DNA of 64,000 nucleotides from Boseongicola sp. H5 (GTDB lineage: Bacteria > Pseudomonadota > Alphaproteobacteria > Rhodobacterales > Rhodobacteraceae). A program made the translations under genes and the position numbers. The stretch covers positions 62,001-126,000 of the forward strand of contig JACNMN010000009.1 of NCBI GenBank assembly GCA_020622165.1, given 5' to 3'. The first letter of the stretch is position 1. Each line of letters starts with the position of its first letter. The notes under the pieces are model-generated. The model made no database searches. It worked only from the letters and a program-made list of their open reading frames with translations, and was not told the origin of the DNA. Positions 1 through 6,804 of this stretch are shown piece by piece.

Positions 1-74
1 ACAAGAAGCCATCCTGTCAGATGCCCCCAGTTCGAGCATGGAATGGTCTTTACTCGGGATAAACGGTCGCGCAT
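1..74 (-). CDS. possible 5' end of a gene leaving the window
   Basis: On the minus strand an ATG at 74 follows a good Shine-Dalgarno-like GGAGGG seven bases upstream, and the 24 codons to the window edge contain no stop. The peptide begins MRDRLSRVK and matches nothing I recognise. Codon choice (TTA, CGA, GTA) is poor for this genome, which argues against a gene. With only 24 codons visible this is a weak call made because of the ribosome binding site. Confidence 0.22.
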   Translation of the reverse strand, partial: MRDRLSRVKTIPCSNWGHLTGWLL

Positions 75-212
75 GGGCGCCCTCCACTGCTGTTTTGGTC
101 TCTCCGGCTGCATATCTGCGCTGAATCACGTTACGGGGCAGCCCCCCTTTTCAGCAAGTTGAGAAATCGTGATCAGCCCCGGTTTGCGCGCTCAAGTCCA
201 CCCTGAATGCAA
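75..212. other. non-coding stretch at left edge
   Basis: Between the possible edge gene and the terminator hairpin I see no open frame with coding character and no RNA gene. It may carry the promoter of the edge gene. Confidence 0.4.
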
Positions 213-213
213 C

Positions 214-239
214 AAGACCGCCCCGGGAGGCGGTCTTTT
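214..239. terminator. rho-independent terminator hairpin, probably bidirectional
   Basis: A perfect 9-bp stem (AAGACCGCC with GGCGGTCTT) encloses a short CCGGGA loop. It is followed by TTTT on the plus strand and preceded by an A-rich stretch, so it can end transcripts from either side. It lies 22 bp beyond the stop codon of the cytochrome c gene, which reads toward it. Confidence 0.75.
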
Positions 240-260
240 CGGCAATCGACGGGATGTCGC

Positions 261-782
261 TCAATCATCCAGCGTGTCGAGAAAGGCGATCAGGTTCGCA
301 CGATCTTCGGCGTCGCGCATCCCGTTATAGGCCATGGCCGTGCCGGGTGCGTATTCCCGCGGGTTCTCGATGAAGGCCGAGATGTTCTCGGGCGTCCAGT
401 CCCCGGTGGTGGCCAGAAGCCCGTCGGAATAGTTGAACCCTTCGACCGTGTGTTTCGGCCGTCCGACGACACCGTGCAGATAGGGGCCGACACCGTTCAC
501 GCCCGGCTGATCCGAATGGCAGGCCGAACATTGCCGCCACAGCCGTTCCCCGGCAGAGGCATCGGCCACGGCATAAAGCTCCGCGAACGGGACCTCGACT
601 ACCTCTTCGGCAACCTCGGTCTCGCCCTCGCCCGTGTCGATCACGTAGCCGGCGCGGTGATCCTCGTCATGGGCGCCACCCACGGAATACAGGCCGTCCG
701 CCGCCCATCCGGCCAGCAGAAAGATCAAAAGCGCACCACAGACGGCGCCGCCGATCTTGGTGATGGTCATTGTGTCAAACAT
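261..782 (-). CDS. membrane-anchored c-type cytochrome
   Basis: This 173-residue electron carrier should sit on the periplasmic face of the inner membrane. Residues 7-27 form a hydrophobic anchor. An acidic linker follows, then a class I cytochrome c domain with one heme site, CSACH at 85-89, and a methionine ligand near 150-155 in the GTAMAYNGM segment. This build resembles CycM/cytochrome c552-type carriers that link the bc1 complex to terminal oxidases. It is transcribed away from the prephenate dehydratase gene with about 106 bp between the two starts, and a terminator hairpin follows its stop. The fold and anchor are clear from the sequence. The exact redox partners are inferred. Confidence 0.9.
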   Translation of the reverse strand: MFDTMTITKIGGAVCGALLIFLLAGWAADGLYSVGGAHDEDHRAGYVIDTGEGETEVAEEVVEVPFAELYAVADASAGERLWRQCSACHSDQPGVNGVGPYLHGVVGRPKHTVEGFNYSDGLLATTGDWTPENISAFIENPREYAPGTAMAYNGMRDAEDRANLIAFLDTLDD

Positions 783-888
783 GGATGTCCCGTTCTCACA
801 TATGGTTCGCGGGTATGTATCGGCTTTCCTGCATGGCTTTCAAGGTGTAGTGAGCGCGACGAAACGACCTGCCGAGAGATTTTCGCCC

Positions 889-1719
889 ATGACGTCCCGT
901 ATCGCCTTTCAGGGAGAACCCGGCGCCTATTCCCATCAGGCGTGCCACGAGGCCCGCCCCCGGATGGAGGCGTTGCCCTGCCCGACCTTCGAAGACGTGA
1001 TCGAGGCGGTCCAGTCCGGGGCCGCGGATCAGGCCATGCTGCCGGTCGAAAACTCCACCTACGGGCGGGTGGCCGACATTCACCGCCTTTTGCCGGAATC
1101 GGGCCTGCATATCGTCGACGAGGCGTTTGTGCGGGTGCATATCAATCTGCTCGCCGTTCCCGGCGCGACGCTCGCCGATGTGACCGACGCCTGGAGCCAT
1201 CTTGTCCTGTTGCCGCAATGCGCGCTGTTCCTGCGCCAGCACGGGATCAAGGGGCGCGTATCGCCGGACAATGCGCGCGCCGCCCGCGACGTGGCCGACT
1301 GGGGCGACAAGGCGCAAGCCGCGCTCGCCTCGGAACTGGCCGGCGATATCTACGGCCTCGACGTGCTGGCCCGCCATATCGAAGACCATGACCGCAACAC
1401 GACGCGGTTCCTGATCATGTCGCCCGTGGCCGACATGACCCGCCGCGCCGATCACATGATGACCAGCTTCGTCTTCCGCGTGCGCAACATCCCGGCGGCG
1501 CTCTACAAGGCGATGGGCGGCTTCGCGACCAATGGCGTGAACATGACCAAGCTGGAAAGCTACATGGTCGGCGGCTCCTTCACCGCCACCCAGTTCTATG
1601 CCGATATCGAAGGCCACCCGGATGACCCGCCGGTTCAGCGCGCGATGGAGGAGTTGCGCTATTTCACCTCCATGCTGCACATCCTCGGCACCTACCCGGC
1701 GGACCCCGCCCGCGATTGA
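889..1719 (+). CDS. pheA: prephenate dehydratase (PDT plus ACT domains)
   Basis: Converts prephenate to phenylpyruvate, the committed step of phenylalanine synthesis, in the cytoplasm. The N-terminal catalytic domain begins IAFQGEPGAYS at residue 5 and carries the catalytic TTRF motif at 171-174. An ACT regulatory domain occupies about 193-270, with NIPAALYKAMGGFA and the ESYMVGG segment expected for phenylalanine feedback. The 276-residue product is the usual length for the monofunctional enzyme; there is no chorismate mutase domain. The open frame extends upstream to 757, but the ATG at 889 begins directly with the family N-terminus, while the extra 44 residues overlap the divergent cytochrome gene, so 889 is preferred. 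Confidence 0.93.
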   Translation: MTSRIAFQGEPGAYSHQACHEARPRMEALPCPTFEDVIEAVQSGAADQAMLPVENSTYGRVADIHRLLPESGLHIVDEAFVRVHINLLAVPGATLADVTDAWSHLVLLPQCALFLRQHGIKGRVSPDNARAARDVADWGDKAQAALASELAGDIYGLDVLARHIEDHDRNTTRFLIMSPVADMTRRADHMMTSFVFRVRNIPAALYKAMGGFATNGVNMTKLESYMVGGSFTATQFYADIEGHPDDPPVQRAMEELRYFTSMLHILGTYPADPARD

Positions 1720-2066
1720 CCCCTGGTCTGCCGCCCCTCCTCACGCCACCCGCTGACCCAACGTCACCTGACGCGCGGCATCGGCAAAACGGCTACAATC
1801 TTAGACATAGCTCCAAGGGCCTCCAATACCCGCGCTTTTCAGGAAACCCCAATAGGCAAAGCTTCGCCCTGCCCGGAATGACTATGTCTTAGTACACAGC
1901 TTCTCTGACCCGTCTTCCGGGTAACCCCGCATTTCCCCGCCGACCGCGCGTTTATTCACTGCGAAATTCTGTTCGATTCAGGGTCTCTTTCGGGAACCAT
2001 TCCGGCCTGAGGGTTGTTCTTGGATCATAAGGCGCCTGTTGCGCCCGACGACCATAGGAGACCACG
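1720..2066. other. intergenic region upstream of the PRC-barrel gene
   Basis: No open frame with coding character was found in these 347 bases. The last 80 bases hold a promoter-like GGAAC element described separately and a clear ribosome binding site (AGGAGA) before the ATG at 2067. The first half shows nothing I recognise. Confidence 0.5.
1993..2019 (+). promoter_or_regulatory. possible ECF-sigma promoter (GGAAC ... GTTC)
   Basis: GGAACC at 1993-1998 and GTTC at 2016-2019 are 17 bases apart, the architecture of many alphaproteobacterial extracytoplasmic-function or general-stress promoters. PRC-barrel genes are common members of such regulons. Only the pattern is seen; the sigma factor is unknown. 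Confidence 0.35.
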
Positions 2067-2906
2067 ATGAAACGTTTTGTGAGCACCACCGCAATCGCCA
2101 TCCTGCTGGGCACCGGCGCCTTCGCGGATGCGCATTCCACCTCGATTATCGAGTACGAGTTTTCCCAGGAATCGGATTTCTACGCATCCGAGATGATCGG
2201 CATGCGCGTCTATGCGACCGAAGCCGAGATGCAGGCCGGCATGACCGTCGCCGCCGATGGCGAGCGCGACTGGAACGATATCGGCGAGATCAACGACGTC
2301 ATCCTGACCGATGGCGGTGACGTTGCCGCCGTGATCGTCGGCGTTGGCGGCTTCCTCGGCATCGGCGAAAAGGATGTGGCTGTCGACATGTCGCAGATCA
2401 ACCGCGTCGAAGAGGATGGCGGCACCGGGGAATTCTTCCTTGTCATCAACGCAAGCCAGGAAATGCTGGAATCCGCGCCCGAGTTCACCCGTGGTGACGC
2501 CGGAATGATGACGACCGAAACCGAAGCCCAGGCCGACGCGGAGACGACGTCCACCGACATGGCCATGGCCGAAGACCGCCCGATGCTCGTCGCCCCCACG
2601 GTCGAGCGCGAAGGCTACATGGCGCCCGAGCCGGTCGACCTGACCAGCGAAAACCTGACCGGTGCGCGCGTCTACGGGACCAATGACGAGGATATCGGCG
2701 AGATCAGCGAATTGCTGCTTTCCGAAGACGGCCAGATCGACCGTGTGGTGATCGACGTGGGCGGCTTCCTCGGCCTTGGCGAAAAGCCGATCGCCGTGAC
2801 CTTCGAAGAGTTGAGCATCCTGCGCAACGAAGCCGGCGACAGCTTCCGCGTCTACATCGACTCGACCCAGGAGGCGCTTGAGGCACAGCCCGAATATCAG
2901 GGCTGA
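2067..2906 (+). CDS. exported protein with two PRC-barrel domains
   Basis: A 279-residue protein with a signal peptide at about residues 1-22, cleaved near the AFA-DAHS junction. Two related PRC-barrel domains follow, at roughly 38-105 and 205-270. Each contains a GGFLGIGEK/GGFLGLGEK signature after a 'DIGEI' strand, so the gene probably arose by internal duplication. The linker between the domains is acidic and threonine-rich. PRC barrels are small beta domains used for protein or RNA contacts; exported versions in this group have no firmly known function, though they are often stress-induced. An AGGAGA ribosome site precedes the start. It stands alone between two long intergenic regions and ends in a strong terminator. 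Confidence 0.85.
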   Translation: MKRFVSTTAIAILLGTGAFADAHSTSIIEYEFSQESDFYASEMIGMRVYATEAEMQAGMTVAADGERDWNDIGEINDVILTDGGDVAAVIVGVGGFLGIGEKDVAVDMSQINRVEEDGGTGEFFLVINASQEMLESAPEFTRGDAGMMTTETEAQADAETTSTDMAMAEDRPMLVAPTVEREGYMAPEPVDLTSENLTGARVYGTNDEDIGEISELLLSEDGQIDRVVIDVGGFLGLGEKPIAVTFEELSILRNEAGDSFRVYIDSTQEALEAQPEYQG

Positions 2907-2923
2907 TACACTTCTCTCGAAGC

Positions 2924-2967
2924 GGCCGGCCGGAGTACTCCGGTCGGCCTCCTTCAATTCGATTTTT
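2924..2967 (+). terminator. rho-independent terminator after the PRC-barrel gene
   Basis: A long inverted repeat with arms of 12-13 bp is centred on AGTACT at 2934-2939. Its only imperfection can be a G-U pair. It is followed within 15 bases by a TTTTT run at 2963-2967, and it begins 17 bp after the stop codon. Confidence 0.8.
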
Positions 2968-3248
2968 AAATTGGAGATATACACTCAACCAATTTTATTC
3001 TGAATTCTCCACTCTATATATCATAAGGGAAACAAGATTTCCTCTATATTTCTTTCTCAATTCTAAATCTGCGCACGTCCATTTTCCGGGGGTGTGAAGT
3101 TCTTGTATACCCATGGCGGGGCCTGCAGCCCCCTTCGGCCCGCGCCGGACCGCTCCGCGCTTGACCTCGATCACCAGATGCTTTTGATCTTGGGCCAACG
3201 TTCGGCACTCCCCATTCCGGCCATGGCCGTCAAGATCGAAGAGGCGCG
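2955..3248. other. AT-rich leader upstream of the class D beta-lactamase
   Basis: About 120 bases from 2955 to 3075 are strikingly AT-rich against a GC-rich background. They contain a 7-bp inverted repeat (AAATTGG at 2968-2974 with CCAATTT at 2989-2995) and a TATATA/TATCAT stretch near 3015 that could serve as a -10 element. No open frame of coding character is present. It may be a promoter region with an operator, or a remnant of acquired DNA. Confidence 0.45.
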
Positions 3249-4103
3249 ATGTTTGCGTTGCTCAAGCAGATTATGCGCACCGCTTTTGCCGTGGCCTGCC
3301 TGTGCGGCGTCGCATCGCCAATCGCCGCGCAATCGCGGATGGATATCGCCCGCGCGCCGCTGGCCTCCGAAATCGGGACGCGGGAGGTGTCCTTTCTCGC
3401 CCGCGATCTGGAAACCGACACCGATTATGTCCTCGAAGGCAGCGATCTGTCTCTCCGCCACCCGCCCTGGTCCACCTTCAAGATCCCGAATCTGCTGATC
3501 GCGCTGGAAACCGGCGCCGCCGCATCCCTTGAGACGCCCTATATCTGGGATCGGGCGCGCCGCCCCGCGCGCGGCTTCTGGCCCCCCGCCTGGCGTCAGG
3601 ACCAGACCCTCGGCACCGCCTTTCAGCGCTCCGCGGTCTGGGTCTTCCGCGATATCGCAGGCGAGGTGGGCACCGGGCGGTACCGTCAGCGGCTTGGCGA
3701 ATGGGGCTATGGCAATGCAAGCGTTCCCGATGGCTCCGATGATTTCTGGCTGGGCGACACGCTGCAAATCTCCGTCTCCGAACAGGTCGCCTTCCTCGAA
3801 CGTTTCTTCGCCGGCACCCTTGGCCTCTCGGTCGCCACGTCCGATGCCCTGATCTCGGTCAGCCGCGCGGGCACGTTCGGGGCCGCCACGCTGCATGGCA
3901 AGACCGGTTCGGGCCCGGTCATCCGGGGCGATATGAGCGGCCGGTTCGAAGGCTGGTACACCGGTTTCGTCCTGCGCCCCGACGCCGAACCGGTGGTCTT
4001 TTCGCTCTACACCCGCGCCGACAGCTATGCCGAGCTGGAGAGCTTCCGGCAGGATTTCGCGATCCACCTGCTGCAAACCGCAGACCTGCTGCCGCTGAAC
4101 TGA
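3249..4103 (+). CDS. class D (OXA-like) beta-lactamase
   Basis: A 284-residue periplasmic serine hydrolase that should open beta-lactam rings. A signal peptide covers about residues 1-28, ending PIAAQS. All the class D landmarks are present in order: the nucleophile motif STFK at 75-78, SAV at 128-130 followed by WVF, YGN at 154-156, the conserved Trp at 167 inside FWLGDTLQIS, and KTG at 218-220. The length fits the family. No penicillin-binding or BlaR sensor domain is attached and no regulator gene is adjacent. It is a solitary gene behind an AT-rich leader, with a resistance-neutral neighbourhood (a PRC-barrel gene and an EamA exporter). Enzyme class is well supported; substrate range cannot be read from sequence. 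Confidence 0.9.
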   Translation: MFALLKQIMRTAFAVACLCGVASPIAAQSRMDIARAPLASEIGTREVSFLARDLETDTDYVLEGSDLSLRHPPWSTFKIPNLLIALETGAAASLETPYIWDRARRPARGFWPPAWRQDQTLGTAFQRSAVWVFRDIAGEVGTGRYRQRLGEWGYGNASVPDGSDDFWLGDTLQISVSEQVAFLERFFAGTLGLSVATSDALISVSRAGTFGAATLHGKTGSGPVIRGDMSGRFEGWYTGFVLRPDAEPVVFSLYTRADSYAELESFRQDFAIHLLQTADLLPLN

Positions 4104-4190
4104 CTGGCCCCTTGCCCGCACCCTCGCTCAGGCGTTAATCAGGTGCCAAGGCCGCCCCGACCCGGGCCCGGTCACCGAAAGCCCGACCCG

Positions 4191-5111
4191 ATGAACCCGC
4201 TGCGCGGCATTGCCCTCAAAATCGCATCTGTCTGCATCTTCATGGCGATGGCCAGCCTGATCAAATCGGTGTCCGACACTGTACCGCCCGGGCAGGCCGT
4301 CTTCTTCCGATCGATCTGCGCCCTGCCGGTCATCGTGGTCTGGCTGCTCTGGCGGCACGAATTGCGGACCGGCCTGAAAACGCAGAACCCCATGGGGCAT
4401 GTCTGGCGCGGGCTGATCGGCACCATGGCGATGGGTCTGGGCTTTGCCGGTCTGGGCCTTCTGCCCCTGCCCGAGGTGACCGCCATCGGCTATGCCGCGC
4501 CGCTTCTCGTGGTGATCTTCGCCGCGATGTTTCTGGGCGAAGAGGTTCGCGCCTTCCGGCTCAGCATCGTGGCCCTCGGGCTGGTCGGGGTCCTCATCGT
4601 GCTGTCGCCGCGCCTTCAGGTCGGCGTCGGCAGCGCCGATACACGGGAGACGCTCGGCGCGGTCGTGGTGCTGATGGGCGCGATCTGCGCCGCGCTGGCG
4701 CAGGTTTTCGTCCGCAAACTGGTCCGGACGGAGGGCACCGCCGCCATCGTCTTCTGGTTCTCGGTAACCGCCAGCACCCTGTCCCTGCTCACCCTGCCCT
4801 GGGGCTGGGTCACGCCCGGCCCGGCAGAGATCACGAAGCTGGTTCTCGCCGGTCTCTTCGGCGGGCTGGGGCAGATCCTGCTCACCTCCAGCTATCGCAA
4901 TGCCGACGCGTCCCTGATCGCGCCGTTCGAATATACGTCCATGCTGCTGGCGCTCGGCGTCGGGTATCTCATCTTCGACGAGGTGCCGACATGGCCGATG
5001 ATGGGCGGCGCGGCCATCATTGTGCTTGCGGGCATCCTGATCATCTGGCGCGAACGCCAGCTGGGTATGGAACGCGCCCGCCAGCGCAAGGCGATGACGC
5101 CGCAGGGCTGA
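4191..5111 (+). CDS. EamA/DMT-superfamily exporter
   Basis: An inner-membrane protein of 306 residues with about ten hydrophobic helices arranged as two EamA repeats, the layout of drug/metabolite transporters such as RhtA and YdcZ-like exporters. The first repeat contains GQAVFFRSICALPV, the hallmark region after helix 2. The frame opens at 4143, but the extra 16 residues are proline- and arginine-rich and unlike a membrane N-terminus, so the ATG at 4191 (MNPLRGIALK) is preferred. The substrate is unknown. Its position just downstream of the beta-lactamase in the same direction may be chance; the 87-bp gap would allow co-transcription. Confidence 0.85.
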   Translation: MNPLRGIALKIASVCIFMAMASLIKSVSDTVPPGQAVFFRSICALPVIVVWLLWRHELRTGLKTQNPMGHVWRGLIGTMAMGLGFAGLGLLPLPEVTAIGYAAPLLVVIFAAMFLGEEVRAFRLSIVALGLVGVLIVLSPRLQVGVGSADTRETLGAVVVLMGAICAALAQVFVRKLVRTEGTAAIVFWFSVTASTLSLLTLPWGWVTPGPAEITKLVLAGLFGGLGQILLTSSYRNADASLIAPFEYTSMLLALGVGYLIFDEVPTWPMMGGAAIIVLAGILIIWRERQLGMERARQRKAMTPQG

Positions 5112-5122
5112 CGGGCCGCGCG

Positions 5123-5596
5123 CTAGCCCTGCGCTCCGCGCCGCCAGTCCGCCTCGATCTGGTTGCCCTGCCGCGCCAGCGTTCCGGTCATCCGCTGCAA
5201 CACCCGCCCGCGCGCCAGTTTCATCGTCTGGATGATCAGCCGGGCGGTCAGCGTGCGCGGCTTCAGATCCAGTTCGGCCGCCACCCGGGTCACCTGCGCC
5301 GACAGCGCGATGAATGTCATCTGGTATCGGGCCTCCATGCCGCCCACCGTGATCTGGATCGCCACCATCTCGTCGCGGATCACCTCGTGCAGCTCGGCTT
5401 CGATCCCGCGCATCTTGCCGCGCACCTGAACCGACCCGCGCCAGCGCACGCCCTTTTCGGCCCGGGTCCAGTTGTCCACCCGGCGCAGATCGGCGCCGCG
5501 GCCGCGGATATCGGCCTCGAACTGGCTGAAATCCATCATCCGTTCAAAGACAAACCCGACAGGCGCGTCCACATCTTCGGCGACCTTGAACTTCAT
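5123..5596 (-). CDS. SRPBCC-fold protein
   Basis: A 157-residue soluble protein whose start (MKFKVAEDVDAPVGFVFERMMDF) and alternating strand pattern match the START/SRPBCC ligand-binding fold, with a long C-terminal helix at about 120-145. Members bind hydrophobic ligands or act as cyclases; nothing here identifies a ligand. It is convergent with the EamA gene (11 bp between stops) and lies 48 bp downstream of nudC on the same strand, so the two are probably co-transcribed. A purine-rich AAGGATGAGAG lies upstream of the start. Confidence 0.75.
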   Translation of the reverse strand: MKFKVAEDVDAPVGFVFERMMDFSQFEADIRGRGADLRRVDNWTRAEKGVRWRGSVQVRGKMRGIEAELHEVIRDEMVAIQITVGGMEARYQMTFIALSAQVTRVAAELDLKPRTLTARLIIQTMKLARGRVLQRMTGTLARQGNQIEADWRRGAQG

Positions 5597-5644
5597 TCTG
5601 CTCTCATCCTTGTTGCAGCCGGCATTGCGCGCGGCAATCTCCGC

Positions 5645-6616
5645 TCAATCCAGCCGGTCCGCAAGCCAGTTTTCCAGAAGAAAATGCGCAATTGCACCTT
5701 TGCGGGCCGGCAGAACCCGATCATGGCGCCCGGCGAAAACATCCGTCACCTCCTCCCGGCTCAGCCAGACCGCATCCTCGATCTCCACCGGGTCGACGGT
5801 AATCTCGCGGCTGGTGGCCTCCGCCCGGCAGCCGAACATCAGCGAGGCCGGATAAGGCCATGGCTGGCTCGCCAGATAGCCGACCGCGCCGATCCGCACC
5901 TGCGTCTCTTCATAGACCTCGCGGCGCACCGCCGCCTCCAGCGTCTCGCCCGGCTCCACGAACCCGGCCAGAAGCGAATACATCCCCTCCGGCCAGCCGG
6001 GGGAGCGGCCCAGAAGCACGTCATTGCCATGGGTGACCAGCATGATCACCACCGGGTCGGTGCGTGGAAAATGGCGCCCGCCGCAGGCCCCGCATTCCCG
6101 TTGCCAGCCCCCCTCAACGGGCGCGCTTTCCGCACCGCATCGCGAACAGAACCGGTGCGTCCGGTGCCAGTCCAGCACCGCCTTGGCCGTTGCCGCCAGT
6201 TCCGCATCGCGCGGCGTCAGCCAGGTCATCGCGCCGCGCAGCTCGCGGAACACCGCCCCCGCGGGCGCCGCCGGATGGGCCTGCACCGTCGGGTCCAGAA
6301 ACGCGCCGATCTGCGCCTCGTCCACATCCGCGGGCACCCAGGCCGAGATATCGGCGGCATGGCGCATCCGCCCCTCATCCAGCCCCAGAAACACCCGCAC
6401 ACGCGCCGCCTGCGCCAGAACCGGATGATCGCTCCGCAGCCAGATCAGCCGCGCCGCGCCACCCTCGCCCTGCATCAGCGGCTTGCCCCGCCAAAGCGGC
6501 AGGATACACTCCGCGCCGGCCTCCGGACTCGCCGCCAACGCCGCCTCATCCCCCCGCAAATGGGCCGCGCGATCGAGGCCCGAGCCTCCGAACGTGACGG
6601 TTTCTGCTCGCATCAT
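5645..6616 (-). CDS. nudC: NAD+ diphosphatase / NADH pyrophosphatase (Nudix)
   Basis: Cleaves NAD(H) to NMN(H) and AMP; the family also removes NAD caps from RNA. The 323-residue protein has an N-terminal domain, then a zinc ribbon made from CSRC and CGAC pairs near 175-195, followed by the NudC-specific FPRTDP segment. A complete Nudix box follows (GFVEPGETLEAAV then REVYEETQ), and then the SQPWPYPASLM motif that distinguishes NudC from other Nudix enzymes. The start is either the first or second of two adjacent ATG codons (6616 or 6613). It diverges from the cpdB-like gene across a 188-bp region that holds a perfect hairpin. Confidence 0.92.
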   Translation of the reverse strand: MMRAETVTFGGSGLDRAAHLRGDEAALAASPEAGAECILPLWRGKPLMQGEGGAARLIWLRSDHPVLAQAARVRVFLGLDEGRMRHAADISAWVPADVDEAQIGAFLDPTVQAHPAAPAGAVFRELRGAMTWLTPRDAELAATAKAVLDWHRTHRFCSRCGAESAPVEGGWQRECGACGGRHFPRTDPVVIMLVTHGNDVLLGRSPGWPEGMYSLLAGFVEPGETLEAAVRREVYEETQVRIGAVGYLASQPWPYPASLMFGCRAEATSREITVDPVEIEDAVWLSREEVTDVFAGRHDRVLPARKGAIAHFLLENWLADRLD

Positions 6617-6646
6617 GTCGTATCTGTCCTACCTGACTTAACGTCA

Positions 6647-6667
6647 CCTGCCATTCGGTATGGCAGG
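6647..6667. repeat. perfect inverted repeat in the nudC/cpdB divergent promoter region
   Basis: CCTGCCAT at 6647-6654 and ATGGCAGG at 6660-6667 form an 8-bp stem around TCGGT. It lies 31-51 bp upstream of the nudC start and about 80 bp ahead of the predicted cpdB -10 element. No T-run follows, so an operator or mRNA leader structure is more likely than a terminator. Confidence 0.5.
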
Positions 6668-6722
6668 AATGTCGCAAACGTATGCAAGCGAACCGAACCC
6701 GGCGCGTTGCACGCATGTATTG

Positions 6723-6751
6723 CTGACTGCGTAACAGGATCAGGCTATAAT
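6723..6751 (+). promoter_or_regulatory. sigma-70 promoter for the cpdB-like gene
   Basis: A consensus -10 hexamer TATAAT at 6746-6751 is preceded at 17-bp spacing by CTGACT (6723-6728), a fair -35 element. Transcription would begin near 6758, leaving a leader of about 47 bases before the ATG at 6805. A full TATAAT is uncommon in such GC-rich DNA. Confidence 0.55.
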
Positions 6752-6804
6752 CGCGAGGTGCCGTTGAGTAAACATCATCGCCCAGTTCGGGAAGGGACCA
6801 ATTG

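Noticed and set aside
207-1391. 394-codon open frame on the plus strand
   Set aside because: It is antisense to the cytochrome c gene and out of frame with prephenate dehydratase; its translation is arginine/glycine-rich with no family resemblance.
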